Below, piece by piece: positions 22,765 to 30,153 of a stretch of 33,691 bases of DNA. The number at the start of each line of letters is the position of its first letter. Position 1 is the first letter of the stretch. The notes below the pieces were generated by a model. That model searched no databases, had not been told where the DNA came from, and worked only from the letters and a program-made list of their open reading frames with translations. The stretch spans positions 1 to 33,691 of IMG/VR virus record IMGVR_UViG_3300032134_000011. The stretch is one strand, 5' to 3'. This stretch comes from a virus. The position numbers and the translations under genes are program-made.

Positions 22765-24108
22765 CTATACATCAGGATATAGATAATTCAAGTTAAAATT
22801 ATTAACAACATATTGCTTATCAATCTCACTTGTAAGGATTGGGTAGTTATTGAACTTCCTTACTCGTCCAATTATATACTGACTTATGTCATCCAATTCA
22901 AGCATATCTATAAAGTCAGCCAAACCTAAATCTCCTTCGGTCATAAATTTATATGTTTTAGAATCCCAATTCTCAGGAACCTCATCCATTACTTTACCAA
23001 GTGCTATCCCCTTCTCTACTATTGATTGGCATATAGTAATCCAATTCTTTATTTTGGTAGGATTATTGGTTCCAGAGTGGTATCTAAATTCTATTGTACC
23101 AAGATATACTCTTGCGTGTAAATTGAGTCCGTGGTATCTTGCATCATTATATTTACTCATAGAAGGGGACTCGCCGCAAGTGTCGTACCATGTTTGTATA
23201 AACTCTTCATTTGAATCTATTCTTATTATCTCACTTTTGCCCATCTTCATTGATTTGCACCAATTAGATTTGATTCTCGATTTTGGCATCATACTAAAGA
23301 CTACTCCTTCAAATGATTTCATAACAACGGCTATCCCCCTCAGGTCTTTGTAAAATAAATCTCTTGCATCTATATGTACGTGCAATCCACAAGACCTATT
23401 TACAATGAAATCATTGTCAAGAAGATAAGAGCAAATCTTATCTATTTCGAAAAACAAATGATCTCCTCGCATTGGCTTTGATACAAATTCAAAACCCCTA
23501 TATTCAGAATCACTTTCAATACTTCCATCAGAAGTAACACCGAATTCAGAGAAATTATCGTCATTTCTAATATCATCAGAACTACCGCCTGTAGTTTCAA
23601 TTTCTACGCCGACAGCTCTTTCGAACTTATTGGTTGAAAATGTATCACCCTCAACAGGAGGTTTCACTGTGCAACCATATTCAGTATCAAGACTTACATC
23701 ATCTCTTTCGTTATCAATACAGTAAGAGCACACACACATATCGTGATAATCACTGTATGGAGACTCCTCCCTTAATACTTCACAGTCACATATTGGGCAA
23801 TGCATAAAAATCTCGTAATAACAATCCTCGCAATAACAATCTCCGCCTTCTGTGGAATAAACATTATCATTAGAGTGAGCTTCTTCGCAACTTTCGCAAT
23901 GAAAGAACCTGAAACAAAAGCAATCATCGCAGTAGAAATCACCCTCAAACGTATTGCCCTCATCGCATTCAAACATATCTTCACAAGCATTACATAGGAA
24001 CATCTGATCAAAACACTCTTGACAGATTTTAGAACCTACCGATTCTACCATAACTCCCTTGCCCAACTCTTCTTCACACATTGGACAAGTCTTTACTGAA
24101 TTAGTCAT
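22765..24108 (-). CDS. Amidoligase with N-terminal array of zinc ribbons (first copy)
   Basis: The protein has 447 aa. Residues 8-130 hold eight CxxC pairs (8/11, 29/32, 39/42, 60/63, 71/74, 93/96, 104/107, 127/130), enough for four zinc sites. The C-terminal domain reads as a putative amidoligase (Amidoligase_2, glutamine-synthetase-like fold): AVGVEIETTGG (Glu169, Glu171), SDGSIE, FEFVSKPMRGD, SCGLHVHID (240-247), YHGLNLHA and GTIEFRYHSGT (337-347). The Glu, His and Arg residues of these motifs are the expected metal and ATP ligands. The family joins a carboxyl group to an amine using ATP. The second copy at 25639 and the amidotransferase at 24424 belong with it. The substrate is unknown. 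Confidence 0.8.
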   Translation of the reverse strand: MTNSVKTCPMCEEELGKGVMVESVGSKICQECFDQMFLCNACEDMFECDEGNTFEGDFYCDDCFCFRFFHCESCEEAHSNDNVYSTEGGDCYCEDCYYEIFMHCPICDCEVLREESPYSDYHDMCVCSYCIDNERDDVSLDTEYGCTVKPPVEGDTFSTNKFERAVGVEIETTGGSSDDIRNDDNFSEFGVTSDGSIESDSEYRGFEFVSKPMRGDHLFFEIDKICSYLLDNDFIVNRSCGLHVHIDARDLFYKDLRGIAVVMKSFEGVVFSMMPKSRIKSNWCKSMKMGKSEIIRIDSNEEFIQTWYDTCGESPSMSKYNDARYHGLNLHARVYLGTIEFRYHSGTNNPTKIKNWITICQSIVEKGIALGKVMDEVPENWDSKTYKFMTEGDLGLADFIDMLELDDISQYIIGRVRKFNNYPILTSEIDKQYVVNNFNLNYLYPDV

Positions 24109-24116
24109 ATTTTCTC

Positions 24117-24413
24117 CTATGCTATTCCGTAGTTAGCTGTTATTATATAAACAGCAAGGACACTAATCTCCTTAAGCCACCCAAGACTCTTTAGAGCATT
24201 ATACATTTCTTCCTCGGTATCAGCTTTTATCTCAATTCCTTCAAGTAGCTTAACCTGAGATTTAATATACTCTAAATATTCTTCGTACGACTTATCTGCC
24301 ATAAATGGATTTTTCTTAGCTCTTTTATAGAGCATTTTCATTACATAGCTTTTAGATTTTATCTGTATTTTATCAGCTATGCCAACAAAAACAGCCTTCT
24401 TTTTCTTTTTCAT
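24117..24413 (-). CDS. Small basic protein between amidotransferase and amidoligase
   Basis: The start is ATG 24413, with AGGAG seven bases upstream, 10 bp after the amidotransferase stop. The 98-aa product begins MKKKKKAVFVGIADKIQIK. It has a helical Lys/Glu-rich body and ends in a hydrophobic tail with a free Ala (VYIITANYGIA). No motif is known. Its position inside the enzyme cassette makes it a candidate carrier, regulator or substrate of the amidoligases; this is inference only. Confidence 0.65.
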   Translation of the reverse strand: MKKKKKAVFVGIADKIQIKSKSYVMKMLYKRAKKNPFMADKSYEEYLEYIKSQVKLLEGIEIKADTEEEMYNALKSLGWLKEISVLAVYIITANYGIA

Positions 24414-24423
24414 AGATTTACTC

Positions 24424-25596
24424 CTAAAGTTCAAATGGCGTACGACTCTTTTCGTAATCGTTGCAATGCTTACAGATCTTGTAACCGTTGAGTAAAATCA
24501 TGTCCTCAACTGGTTCAAAATCTCCACAATAAACACAAGGCTCCATACGGTTTGAGTCTTTGTTGCTGTAGTGATGGTGAGTATACTTTTTATTCTCGCA
24601 ATAGCTACAGACATAATCTCCATTTATCCATATCAAGTTTTCACCTTTTGTCTCTACTTTGCATTCTGAGCAATTAGCAATCCAATCTCCTCCATCGGTC
24701 AAGCGAAGACCCTCCTCGTATCCATCGTCTTTGCACTTGTAGCATATTCCGTCAGCCTTATAGGTTACCATCTGACAAAATTTGCAATGACTGCTATTGT
24801 TGGCGTAATTCGTTCCACCTGCATAATAAGTACTAACACCATAATAATTAGAGTGGCTCCAATTAGCATTTGTTTCTACCTCTACTGTATTAGCTTTCCA
24901 ATCCTTCCAAAATTCGGCAGTATTGAACTCATATACAGTATCGGTTGGTAGCTTGAATATCTCTATACAAAGACCAGCATCTTTCAATGCAATACCAAGA
25001 ATTTCTCTTGTAGATGCCCAAAATAGACATCTTGCTTTCTTCCAGTATGCTATATATAGAGGTCTACCTTCTTCGTGCATAAGATAAAGATTTTTGTAAT
25101 CTCTATCTATCCAACTCAACGCATAGTCGCCCTCAAGAAGATCAAATACCTCTTGGTACTTTTCTTTCTTGTTAAGCAACCCAAAAATAACTTCTGAATC
25201 AACTTGTACGTTTTTATCAATTTTCTTGGCAATCTCATTATGGTTTGCTATAATACCATTATGAGCACCTATGACGCTGCCCTTAACAAAAGGGTGAGCA
25301 TTCTGCTCTGTTACAACGCCCGTAGTTGCCAATCGTACATGTCCCAGAAAGACAGTAGTATCTTTATCAATTTTCTCAAGAATGTTGCACCAATCATCGC
25401 TGCAAACTAATTGATCTGAAGATTTAAGAGTTTTGTATACCAATTTTTCCGTTTTTGAAACGATGGCGAGACCAGTAGAATCCTTGCCTCTTATCGCCGA
25501 TTCAAATGTTAAATTGCTAACAATATCCTCTATCCTATCCATCTGTGATTCAGATTGCCAGCCTTCACGCTTGGCGAATCCGAAAATTCCACACAT
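24424..25596 (-). CDS. Class II glutamine amidotransferase with C-terminal zinc ribbons
   Basis: The protein has 390 aa. The N-terminal ~215 residues are a GATase type II (Ntn hydrolase) domain: Cys2 nucleophile in MCGIFGF after Met removal, IRGKDSTG (35-42), LGHVRLATTG (84-93), NAHPF, AHNGIIAN (111-118), VDSEVI (Asp133). No partner synthase domain is fused. Instead residues 271-378 carry six CxxC pairs (271/274, 285/288, 309/312, 330/333, 354/357, 375/378), three zinc ribbons of the same type as in the neighbouring amidoligases. The enzyme should release ammonia from glutamine, or act as an N-terminal-nucleophile amidase. The ribbons may dock it on its target or partners. Confidence 0.85.
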   Translation of the reverse strand: MCGIFGFAKREGWQSESQMDRIEDIVSNLTFESAIRGKDSTGLAIVSKTEKLVYKTLKSSDQLVCSDDWCNILEKIDKDTTVFLGHVRLATTGVVTEQNAHPFVKGSVIGAHNGIIANHNEIAKKIDKNVQVDSEVIFGLLNKKEKYQEVFDLLEGDYALSWIDRDYKNLYLMHEEGRPLYIAYWKKARCLFWASTREILGIALKDAGLCIEIFKLPTDTVYEFNTAEFWKDWKANTVEVETNANWSHSNYYGVSTYYAGGTNYANNSSHCKFCQMVTYKADGICYKCKDDGYEEGLRLTDGGDWIANCSECKVETKGENLIWINGDYVCSYCENKKYTHHHYSNKDSNRMEPCVYCGDFEPVEDMILLNGYKICKHCNDYEKSRTPFEL

Positions 25597-25638
25597 ATAT
25601 TATTCCTTTCTCTTTTTTGTTTACTTGTTACATTACCA

Positions 25639-27345
25639 CTATGAATGAGAACTATATGTCCATATAGTTTCTTTATCAGTATTATTAATTTCTGGTGAAT
25701 TACCTTCTATCATCTCATTAACATAGGGGATTAAATTAGAAACCCCCATTGCAGTTAAATAGTCTGAAAAATCTTTTGATTCTTTATTAATAAACAAGTC
25801 TAATACAGACTTTTTTTCTAAACTTAAAAATTGAGACCCATAGTCTGATATAGAAAGACAGAATAAAATCCAATTATTTATATAGTAATCGCTAATAGTG
25901 CCGTGATGATATCTGTATTCTATTGTTCCGTGTAAAAATCTTGAGTGTAAATTTAATCCTCTATATCTTGAATCATTATATTTTTCTGTAGTAGCTTGAG
26001 TATTATTCATTCTGTAATACCAAAGGTCGCAAAAATCTCTTGCATTCTTAACCCCCAAAATAATCTTTGAATCAATCTCATCCATTGGCTTTGAGTATCT
26101 GGATTCCATTCTATGTTTTGGAATCATTTTATATATAAAAGGCTCTAATGCTCTTGCTACCAGGAGTATTCCCTTTAACTGCTCTATTCCCATATAATAG
26201 GCATCGGTATGAACATGGAGACCACAAGTATTGTCTACAAAAAACTCCTCATCCCTTAGCCAACTGCAAAAAATTGATATTTTCTTCAGAGCATCGTCAC
26301 CAAACTCTGGTTCCATAATAAATTCTCTTCCGGATTCTCCGCCTATTGATCCATCGTAAGCATCTTTCCATCCAAGAGGATAATTGTATTCTCTACCATC
26401 TTCTGATTCCACATCGTAATTAACATCTACTGCCTCGATTTCTATCGCTACCGCAGTTTTACTTCTGTTAGCAATGTATTCTTTTCCTGAACCTAATGAT
26501 ATTTTATTAATAAGGCTCCTTGACAGCATTCTCGGTGGACTTGACATTACAGAAATTGCTTTTAAGTCAAAACATTTGCCACAATATCTATAAGAATCGT
26601 ACTCAAAGAATTTTTCATTAGCATAACTAACGCTACAGGATGTGCAAGTAAAAACTTTTATATCAAAACAATGCTGACAGACTTTATCACCTTTTAGTAA
26701 TTTTATTGATCTGTCTGTTATATAAAATTCTTTCTCGCACAAAGTACATTCATAGGTATATTCTTCGTAACAGTCTAAGCATAAATAACCCTCTCCTGAT
26801 ATATGGTAAGAATCATACTCTCCTACCCATTCACGACAAAATTCGCATTCCTCCTGCCATCCGTGTCTATTAAAACCTTGTTTCTCGGCAATCTTTTTAA
26901 GAAAATAACGAATATCCATTGATTCCATATTTTCTAACTCTAAGAAAGTCAGAGGTCTTATACCTCGATCAATAAGCACGGATAACTTAGAATCTCTTAA
27001 TCCACTCCTATGGCTTACAATTCTAATTCTATCATCTGTGTATTTCTTAACGATTACTACATAATGCGCTGCATCTTCACCATTCGCAGTTCTAATTGTA
27101 ACTAATTGACGATCTCTAAAAGAGTCAGAATCTGAAATCAATGCTATCTGTTTTTCGTGTAGATCGAACACCTTTCCAGGTATTTCTACTCTATAAATAT
27201 AAGGAGTATTTTCCGCAGTTCTTATGTGCGTTACTTCTCCAATGGAATTCCTCATTGTATCATCAAAGCCACTATCTTCATCTAAATCGGAGTCTCGAAG
27301 CAATATAAAGACTTTGTCTCCTACTTCAAATTTATGCTGCCTCAT
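25639..27345 (-). CDS. Amidoligase with SH3-like N-terminus and zinc ribbons (second copy)
   Basis: The protein has 568 aa. Residues 1-130 look like two small beta barrels (FEVGDKVFILL; QLVTIRTANGEDAAHYVVIV). Residues 167-258 hold six CxxC pairs (167/170, 189/192, 200/203, 223/226, 234/237, 255/258). The amidoligase domain follows: AVAIEIEAVD (Glu302, Glu304), DAYDGSIGGESG, CGLHVHTD (374-381), YRGLNLHS, GTIEYRYHHGT (473-483). It parallels the 22765-24108 product motif by motif, so the two are diverged paralogues; the N-terminal barrels are extra. AAGGA precedes the ATG. Substrate unknown. Confidence 0.8.
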   Translation of the reverse strand: MRQHKFEVGDKVFILLRDSDLDEDSGFDDTMRNSIGEVTHIRTAENTPYIYRVEIPGKVFDLHEKQIALISDSDSFRDRQLVTIRTANGEDAAHYVVIVKKYTDDRIRIVSHRSGLRDSKLSVLIDRGIRPLTFLELENMESMDIRYFLKKIAEKQGFNRHGWQEECEFCREWVGEYDSYHISGEGYLCLDCYEEYTYECTLCEKEFYITDRSIKLLKGDKVCQHCFDIKVFTCTSCSVSYANEKFFEYDSYRYCGKCFDLKAISVMSSPPRMLSRSLINKISLGSGKEYIANRSKTAVAIEIEAVDVNYDVESEDGREYNYPLGWKDAYDGSIGGESGREFIMEPEFGDDALKKISIFCSWLRDEEFFVDNTCGLHVHTDAYYMGIEQLKGILLVARALEPFIYKMIPKHRMESRYSKPMDEIDSKIILGVKNARDFCDLWYYRMNNTQATTEKYNDSRYRGLNLHSRFLHGTIEYRYHHGTISDYYINNWILFCLSISDYGSQFLSLEKKSVLDLFINKESKDFSDYLTAMGVSNLIPYVNEMIEGNSPEINNTDKETIWTYSSHS

Positions 27346-27499
27346 TCTTATTCCTTGTAATTTTCAAAGATTTCCTCTCCAAAATTGATTTTATGTAAGT
27401 TATTATTCCAGATACCATAGTACCTCCAAACAAAAGATAATATAGAAAGCCGTGAGGCTCGCCGCAAAATCCAAATAAATGTTTAATTATCTCTGTCAT
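27332..27499 (-). CDS. 55-aa membrane micro-protein
   Basis: The ATG lies 17 nt inside the end of the gene above and the frame runs 14 nt into the amidoligase start, so coupling is likely. The product is MTEIIKHLFGFCGEPHGFLY followed by a hydrophobic helix (YLLFGGTMVSGIITYI) and a basic tail. It carries the ribosome site of the amidoligase gene near its end. Family unknown. Confidence 0.55.
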   Translation of the reverse strand: MTEIIKHLFGFCGEPHGFLYYLLFGGTMVSGIITYIKSILERKSLKITRNKNEAA

Positions 27500-27878
27500 T
27501 ATACAATTCAGGGATAAAAATATTTAAATCAAATTCTCGGTCTTTGAACCACCTAACGATTAATTTCTCAATATTCTTATAATCATTAATTAATGTATTT
27601 AACGCCATCGAGGCATCGGGATTGAGATTACCTATCCTGAAGCCTTTTATTTCCAAGTTACGTATTTTCTCCCTCAATTTTGTTAGTTGCTCAAGGTTTC
27701 TATCTTTAAGCAATTCTTCTTCCCAATTACTATTTTCAGGAATATCTTCAATCTCTATGGGAGTTTTATAAACAATAAATTCATTATTTGAATCTACTGC
27801 TCCATTTATTATCTCATAATAAAAAGCTCCCTTTTCAATATCGGTTATTATTCTATTATGTAGTCTAAAATTTTTCAT
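27483..27878 (-). CDS. Hypothetical protein
   Basis: The protein has 131 aa. The N-terminal half is strand-rich (GAFYYEIINGAVDSN; FIVYKTPIEIEDIP). A helical region with LTKLREKIRNLEIKGF and LIVRWFKDREFDLNIF follows. No motif is recognised. Its ATG lies at the edge of the 20-bp tandem repeat, and only a weak GGA serves as ribosome site. Confidence 0.6.
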   Translation of the reverse strand: MKNFRLHNRIITDIEKGAFYYEIINGAVDSNNEFIVYKTPIEIEDIPENSNWEEELLKDRNLEQLTKLREKIRNLEIKGFRIGNLNPDASMALNTLINDYKNIEKLIVRWFKDREFDLNIFIPELYNDRDN

Positions 27879-27918
27879 ATTCCAGTTTTATATATCCAAT
27901 TCCAGTTTTATATATCCA
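27879..27918. repeat. Exact 20-bp tandem duplication at a gene junction
   Basis: ATTCCAGTTTTATATATCCA occurs twice without a gap (27879-27898 and 27899-27918). On the minus strand the first-read copy encodes part of the glycosylase C-terminus. The second gives its last residues and TAA stop and runs up to the next gene's ATG at 27878. Confidence 0.85.
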
Positions 27919-28334
27919 GCATCCCAATAATACTCCATATCATCTGATTCTTCCCAATTAAATTTGGAATAATATTCATAATCTTTTCTCAATAAATTGC
28001 TTCTATGAGATGCGTGTAATTTACTATTACCTAACCATCGAGGCATTTCAATGTTATCTGATAGTCCTATCATATCCATAGTATTGTTATATCCTCTAAG
28101 TATCCATTCCTCTATCATTTTGTTCTTGTATAACAATAAAGCCTCTTCATACCCCTTCCACATAATAACCGCAGGGTGATTAAGCCAACCTGTATAAGAT
28201 TTACCAGATTTAGTTGGAACACCAGTTAAGGCGTTGAAAATCTGTAAAGCCTCTACACGCTGCTTACCCAGTCGTCTGTAGTCAAGACATTCAGCTGTCT
28301 TTTCAAAACTCTTATATGGTAAAAATGTTTGCAA
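27888..28334 (-). CDS. Pyrimidine-dimer DNA glycosylase-like protein (Pyr_excise / MSMEG_6728 type)
   Basis: The protein has 148 aa. MQTFLPYKSFEKTAECLDYR, RLGKQRVEALQI, NHPAVIMWKGYEEALLLYKN, EEWILRGYNNT, HASHRSNLLRKDYEYY and DDMEYYWDAGYI are the successive motifs of the family related to T4 endonuclease V. Members cut at UV-induced pyrimidine dimers or are uncharacterised relatives. The start is TTG 28334, with AAGGAG seven bases upstream; the family begins M-Q-T-F, so TTG is very probably right. Its C-terminal end is formed by the tandem repeat. Strong promoter candidate upstream at 28397-28426. Confidence 0.8.
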   Translation of the reverse strand: MQTFLPYKSFEKTAECLDYRRLGKQRVEALQIFNALTGVPTKSGKSYTGWLNHPAVIMWKGYEEALLLYKNKMIEEWILRGYNNTMDMIGLSDNIEMPRWLGNSKLHASHRSNLLRKDYEYYSKFNWEESDDMEYYWDAGYIKLELDI

Positions 28335-28396
28335 ATAATTCTCCTTTATTTCTCTCCGCTACAAAATCCAAATTTTACACCTCTTTCTTGAATTGG

Positions 28397-28426
28397 AATA
28401 TACGACCAAAAAACGACATAAGTCAA
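28397..28426 (-). promoter_or_regulatory. Sigma70-like early promoter with shared upstream box
   Basis: Minus strand: -35 TTGACT (28421-28426), 18-bp spacer, -10 TATATT (28397-28402). The ten bases before the -35 read AAAACAATAC, the box shared with two other promoters. It lies 62 bp upstream of the TTG start of the glycosylase gene and should drive the amidoligase cassette as well. Confidence 0.6.
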
Positions 28427-28459
28427 GTATTGTTTTGCAGAATTAAAAATATTTTAGAG

Positions 28460-28506
28460 CGCCTTAATACTCTCTGTATGCCCAAATTTCGCTTCAATAC
28501 TCTCTG
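28460..28506 (-). repeat. Pair of 17-bp direct repeats 30 bp apart, one inside a hairpin
   Basis: CGCCTTAATACTCTCTG (28460-28476) and CGCTTCAATACTCTCTG (28490-28506) differ at two bases and start exactly 30 bp apart, about three helical turns. The second also forms a perfect 7-bp stem, CGCTTCA / TGAAGCG (28490-28511), with an 8-bp loop. They lie upstream of the leftward promoter, so they look like operator half-sites for an unknown regulator. The 28335-28613 gap holds this and the promoter; I see no gene in it. Confidence 0.55.
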
Positions 28507-28613
28507 AAGCGCACTCTTTTATAGAGAACGGAGTATGTCTTATTTATCTCTGTAATGGGAATTTCCGAGGGTTATGACTTCTGAGTATGTGGAATACATA
28601 TCACTTTCTGTTT

Positions 28614-28793
28614 TTAATGCCTTCTGGCGTCCATTCTCTTTATAGTTACATTCATTCTAATCTTTCGATCAGCTTGGTCTATAAACTCTATTTCTTTTTT
28701 CTTAGAGTCTATCTTTACTTTCTTAACTTCTGTAATACCATTTTCTACGAGAACGGCATAAAGAGCAGCATTAAGATTATGTGTATCTGGCAT
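28614..28793 (-). CDS. Small hypothetical protein with very strong ribosome site
   Basis: ATG 28793 (59 aa) lies seven bases after AGAAAGGAGGTGAT, a 14-base match to the complement of a typical 16S 3' tail. An in-frame GTG further upstream overlaps that site and is less likely. The product begins MPDTHNLNAALYAVLVENG and continues as a beta-rich, basic domain (KKVKIDSKKKEIEFIDQ). Function unknown; the site suggests very high expression. Confidence 0.65.
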   Translation of the reverse strand: MPDTHNLNAALYAVLVENGITEVKKVKIDSKKKEIEFIDQADRKIRMNVTIKRMDARRH

Positions 28794-28826
28794 ATGTATC
28801 ACCTCCTTTCTTTAATGTTTAGAATT

Positions 28827-29201
28827 TTATCCGAAATTTTCCTCCATAAGCTCACATCCAAAATGGTTTATAACCGATTGACCGCAAACAGGACACATAT
28901 TATCTGTATCACTATATGGGTGTTGGTCGCAAGTCGAGCAAGTTTCATCCTCAACAATATTGAGAGCCTTATTTATTTCTTCGTGAATTATGTCCTGCAC
29001 ACTAAACTCTGCGGTATCATCAGTATCTACACAATCCTTGACATATCCCTCGGAAACAAGCCTGTCAACACATCTAATTGCTATGTCTCTCGTATCATCG
29101 TTAGTCATCATTTGTTCTCCATTACTTTCACAGAGTTTATCTTTTAAAATATCCATACCCTCTATATCAGCTTGGACTTCTTTTAGAGTGTTATTCTTCA
29201 T
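28827..29201 (-). CDS. Small acidic protein with C-terminal zinc ribbon
   Basis: The 124-aa protein has the same AGAAAGGAGGTGAT site before its ATG. The N-terminal ~85 residues are helical and acidic. A CSTC / CPVC zinc ribbon follows (TCSTCDQHPYSDTD, then NMCPVCGQ). The tail ends GCELMEENFG. Function unknown. Its cysteine spacing is shorter than in the amidoligase ribbons. Confidence 0.65.
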   Translation of the reverse strand: MKNNTLKEVQADIEGMDILKDKLCESNGEQMMTNDDTRDIAIRCVDRLVSEGYVKDCVDTDDTAEFSVQDIIHEEINKALNIVEDETCSTCDQHPYSDTDNMCPVCGQSVINHFGCELMEENFG

Positions 29202-29202
29202 T

Positions 29203-29367
29203 CTATATCACCTCCTTTCTTTTTCTTACATTATGCCAAATGGCTATGAGTTGTCTTATGTGTTTAGAGTCTGCTTCCGAATAGGAAGTCTTGAAATATT
29301 TCTGATACCAAAGAACGAGCTGTTTCTTGGATTGATGAGGACATCTATTGTGGGAGTATCTTATCAT
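29203..29367 (-). CDS. 54-aa basic micro-protein
   Basis: ATG 29367 to the TAG ending one base before the next gene's ATG. The product is MIRYSHNRCPHQSKKQLVL then WYQKYFKTSYSE and a basic end (WHNVRKRKEVI). It is rich in Lys, Arg, His and Tyr. Its end contains the strong ribosome site of the following gene. Its own ribosome site is weak. Contains one Cys and several His. Confidence 0.45.
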   Translation of the reverse strand: MIRYSHNRCPHQSKKQLVLWYQKYFKTSYSEADSKHIRQLIAIWHNVRKRKEVI

Positions 29368-29412
29368 ATGCTGGCTTAGTTTATTTTACGAGGTTTAAAC
29401 TTTAAATTCTTA

Positions 29413-29526
29413 TTAAATTAAGAACTCTATTATTCGATAGAGAACCCAAATGCCTGTGATTATGGCTAATGCCACCACCCAGACCTCGAACCATCTATCT
29501 ATGGCAGATAGTATTTTATCTAACAT
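29413..29526 (-). CDS. 37-aa membrane micro-protein
   Basis: AAGGAG lies 8 bases before ATG 29526. The product is MLDKILSAIDRWFEVW then VVALAIITGIWVLYRI and a short tail, one hydrophobic helix after an amphipathic start. The strong ribosome site and one-base distance from the gene above support it. Confidence 0.6.
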   Translation of the reverse strand: MLDKILSAIDRWFEVWVVALAIITGIWVLYRIIEFLI

Positions 29527-29527
29527 T

Positions 29528-29620
29528 TTATTTCTCCTTATTTATTACTGAAATAATTCCGATTACTACAACTGCAAAAAATATGAGTAATCCAAGCAGG
29601 TGATTATTGCATATATCCAT
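29528..29620 (-). CDS. 30-aa membrane micro-protein
   Basis: AAAGGAG precedes ATG 29620. The product is MDICNNHLLGLLIFFAVVV then IGIISVINKEK, a single hydrophobic helix with polar ends. It ends one base before the next small gene's start and carries that gene's ribosome site. Confidence 0.6.
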   Translation of the reverse strand: MDICNNHLLGLLIFFAVVVIGIISVINKEK

Positions 29621-29652
29621 TTAACTTATCTCCTTTCTATTTATTTATTAAA

Positions 29653-30045
29653 TTAATATGTTCTGTCAAAAATTCGCATATCTATTTTACGAGTCTTTTT
29701 TCTCGCTGGTAAACCCTGCGTAGCCCTTACTCGTCTGTTATAGATTGTCAATCGCTGTCTTTCGTGGCAGGCTTCAAGATAATCAGTAAACTTACGATGA
29801 TCAGAATACTTTGTAGCTGTATTTTTATCTATCAGAGTATATTCTATGCTCCTATATTGGGCAATTTTGTGATAGTGCCAAATGAGTTTTTCACACGATT
29901 TGAGATCTGGCAGCTCAATAACCGCCCCATCTGGGAAAGTAAATTCCCAAGCAGATGGCGTATGTTCAAGACTGACAATTATTTTCTCTTTAGGTTTTAT
30001 ATTCTGAGATAAATAATCATCAATCGGAGTGGTTTCTTCTGTCAT
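29653..30045 (-). CDS. Hypothetical protein with basic C-terminus
   Basis: The 130-aa protein follows GGAGG. The N-terminal half is beta-type (KIIVSLEHTPSAWEFTFPDG; VIELPDLKSCEKLIW). The C-terminal part is strongly basic (YNRRVRATQGLPARKKTRK). No motif is recognised. A promoter candidate lies 40 bp upstream. Confidence 0.65.
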   Translation of the reverse strand: MTEETTPIDDYLSQNIKPKEKIIVSLEHTPSAWEFTFPDGAVIELPDLKSCEKLIWHYHKIAQYRSIEYTLIDKNTATKYSDHRKFTDYLEACHERQRLTIYNRRVRATQGLPARKKTRKIDMRIFDRTY

Positions 30046-30084
30046 TTTACCTCCGAGGTTAAGGTTTCTCTTCCATTCTAATAG

Positions 30085-30114
30085 AATTTACTAATAAAAT
30101 CCTATACGAAGCAA
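30085..30114 (-). promoter_or_regulatory. Early promoter candidate sharing the upstream box
   Basis: Minus strand: -35 TTGCTT (30109-30114), 18-bp spacer, -10 TAAATT (30085-30090), preceded by AAAATAATAC (30115-30124), identical to the box at 31779-31788. The -10 is weaker than at the other sites. It lies 40 bp upstream of the 30045 start. Confidence 0.5.
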
Positions 30115-30153
30115 GTATTATTTTGCTCTTTTGAAAGTATTTTGCAGTTAAAT

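Noticed and set aside
22680-22772. N-terminal extension of the 22413 gene
   Set aside because: It would translate the TA tract into a Tyr/Ile repeat and start inside the preceding gene's end without a ribosome site; the start at 22679 is preferred.
22886-23353. 155-aa plus-strand open frame
   Set aside because: It is antisense to the amidoligase core motifs; composition is that of a shadow frame.
28587-29147. 186-aa plus-strand open frame
   Set aside because: It lies antisense to two well-supported minus-strand genes with perfect ribosome sites, is Phe/Tyr/Leu-rich in the way of a reverse-strand artefact, and has no ribosome site.
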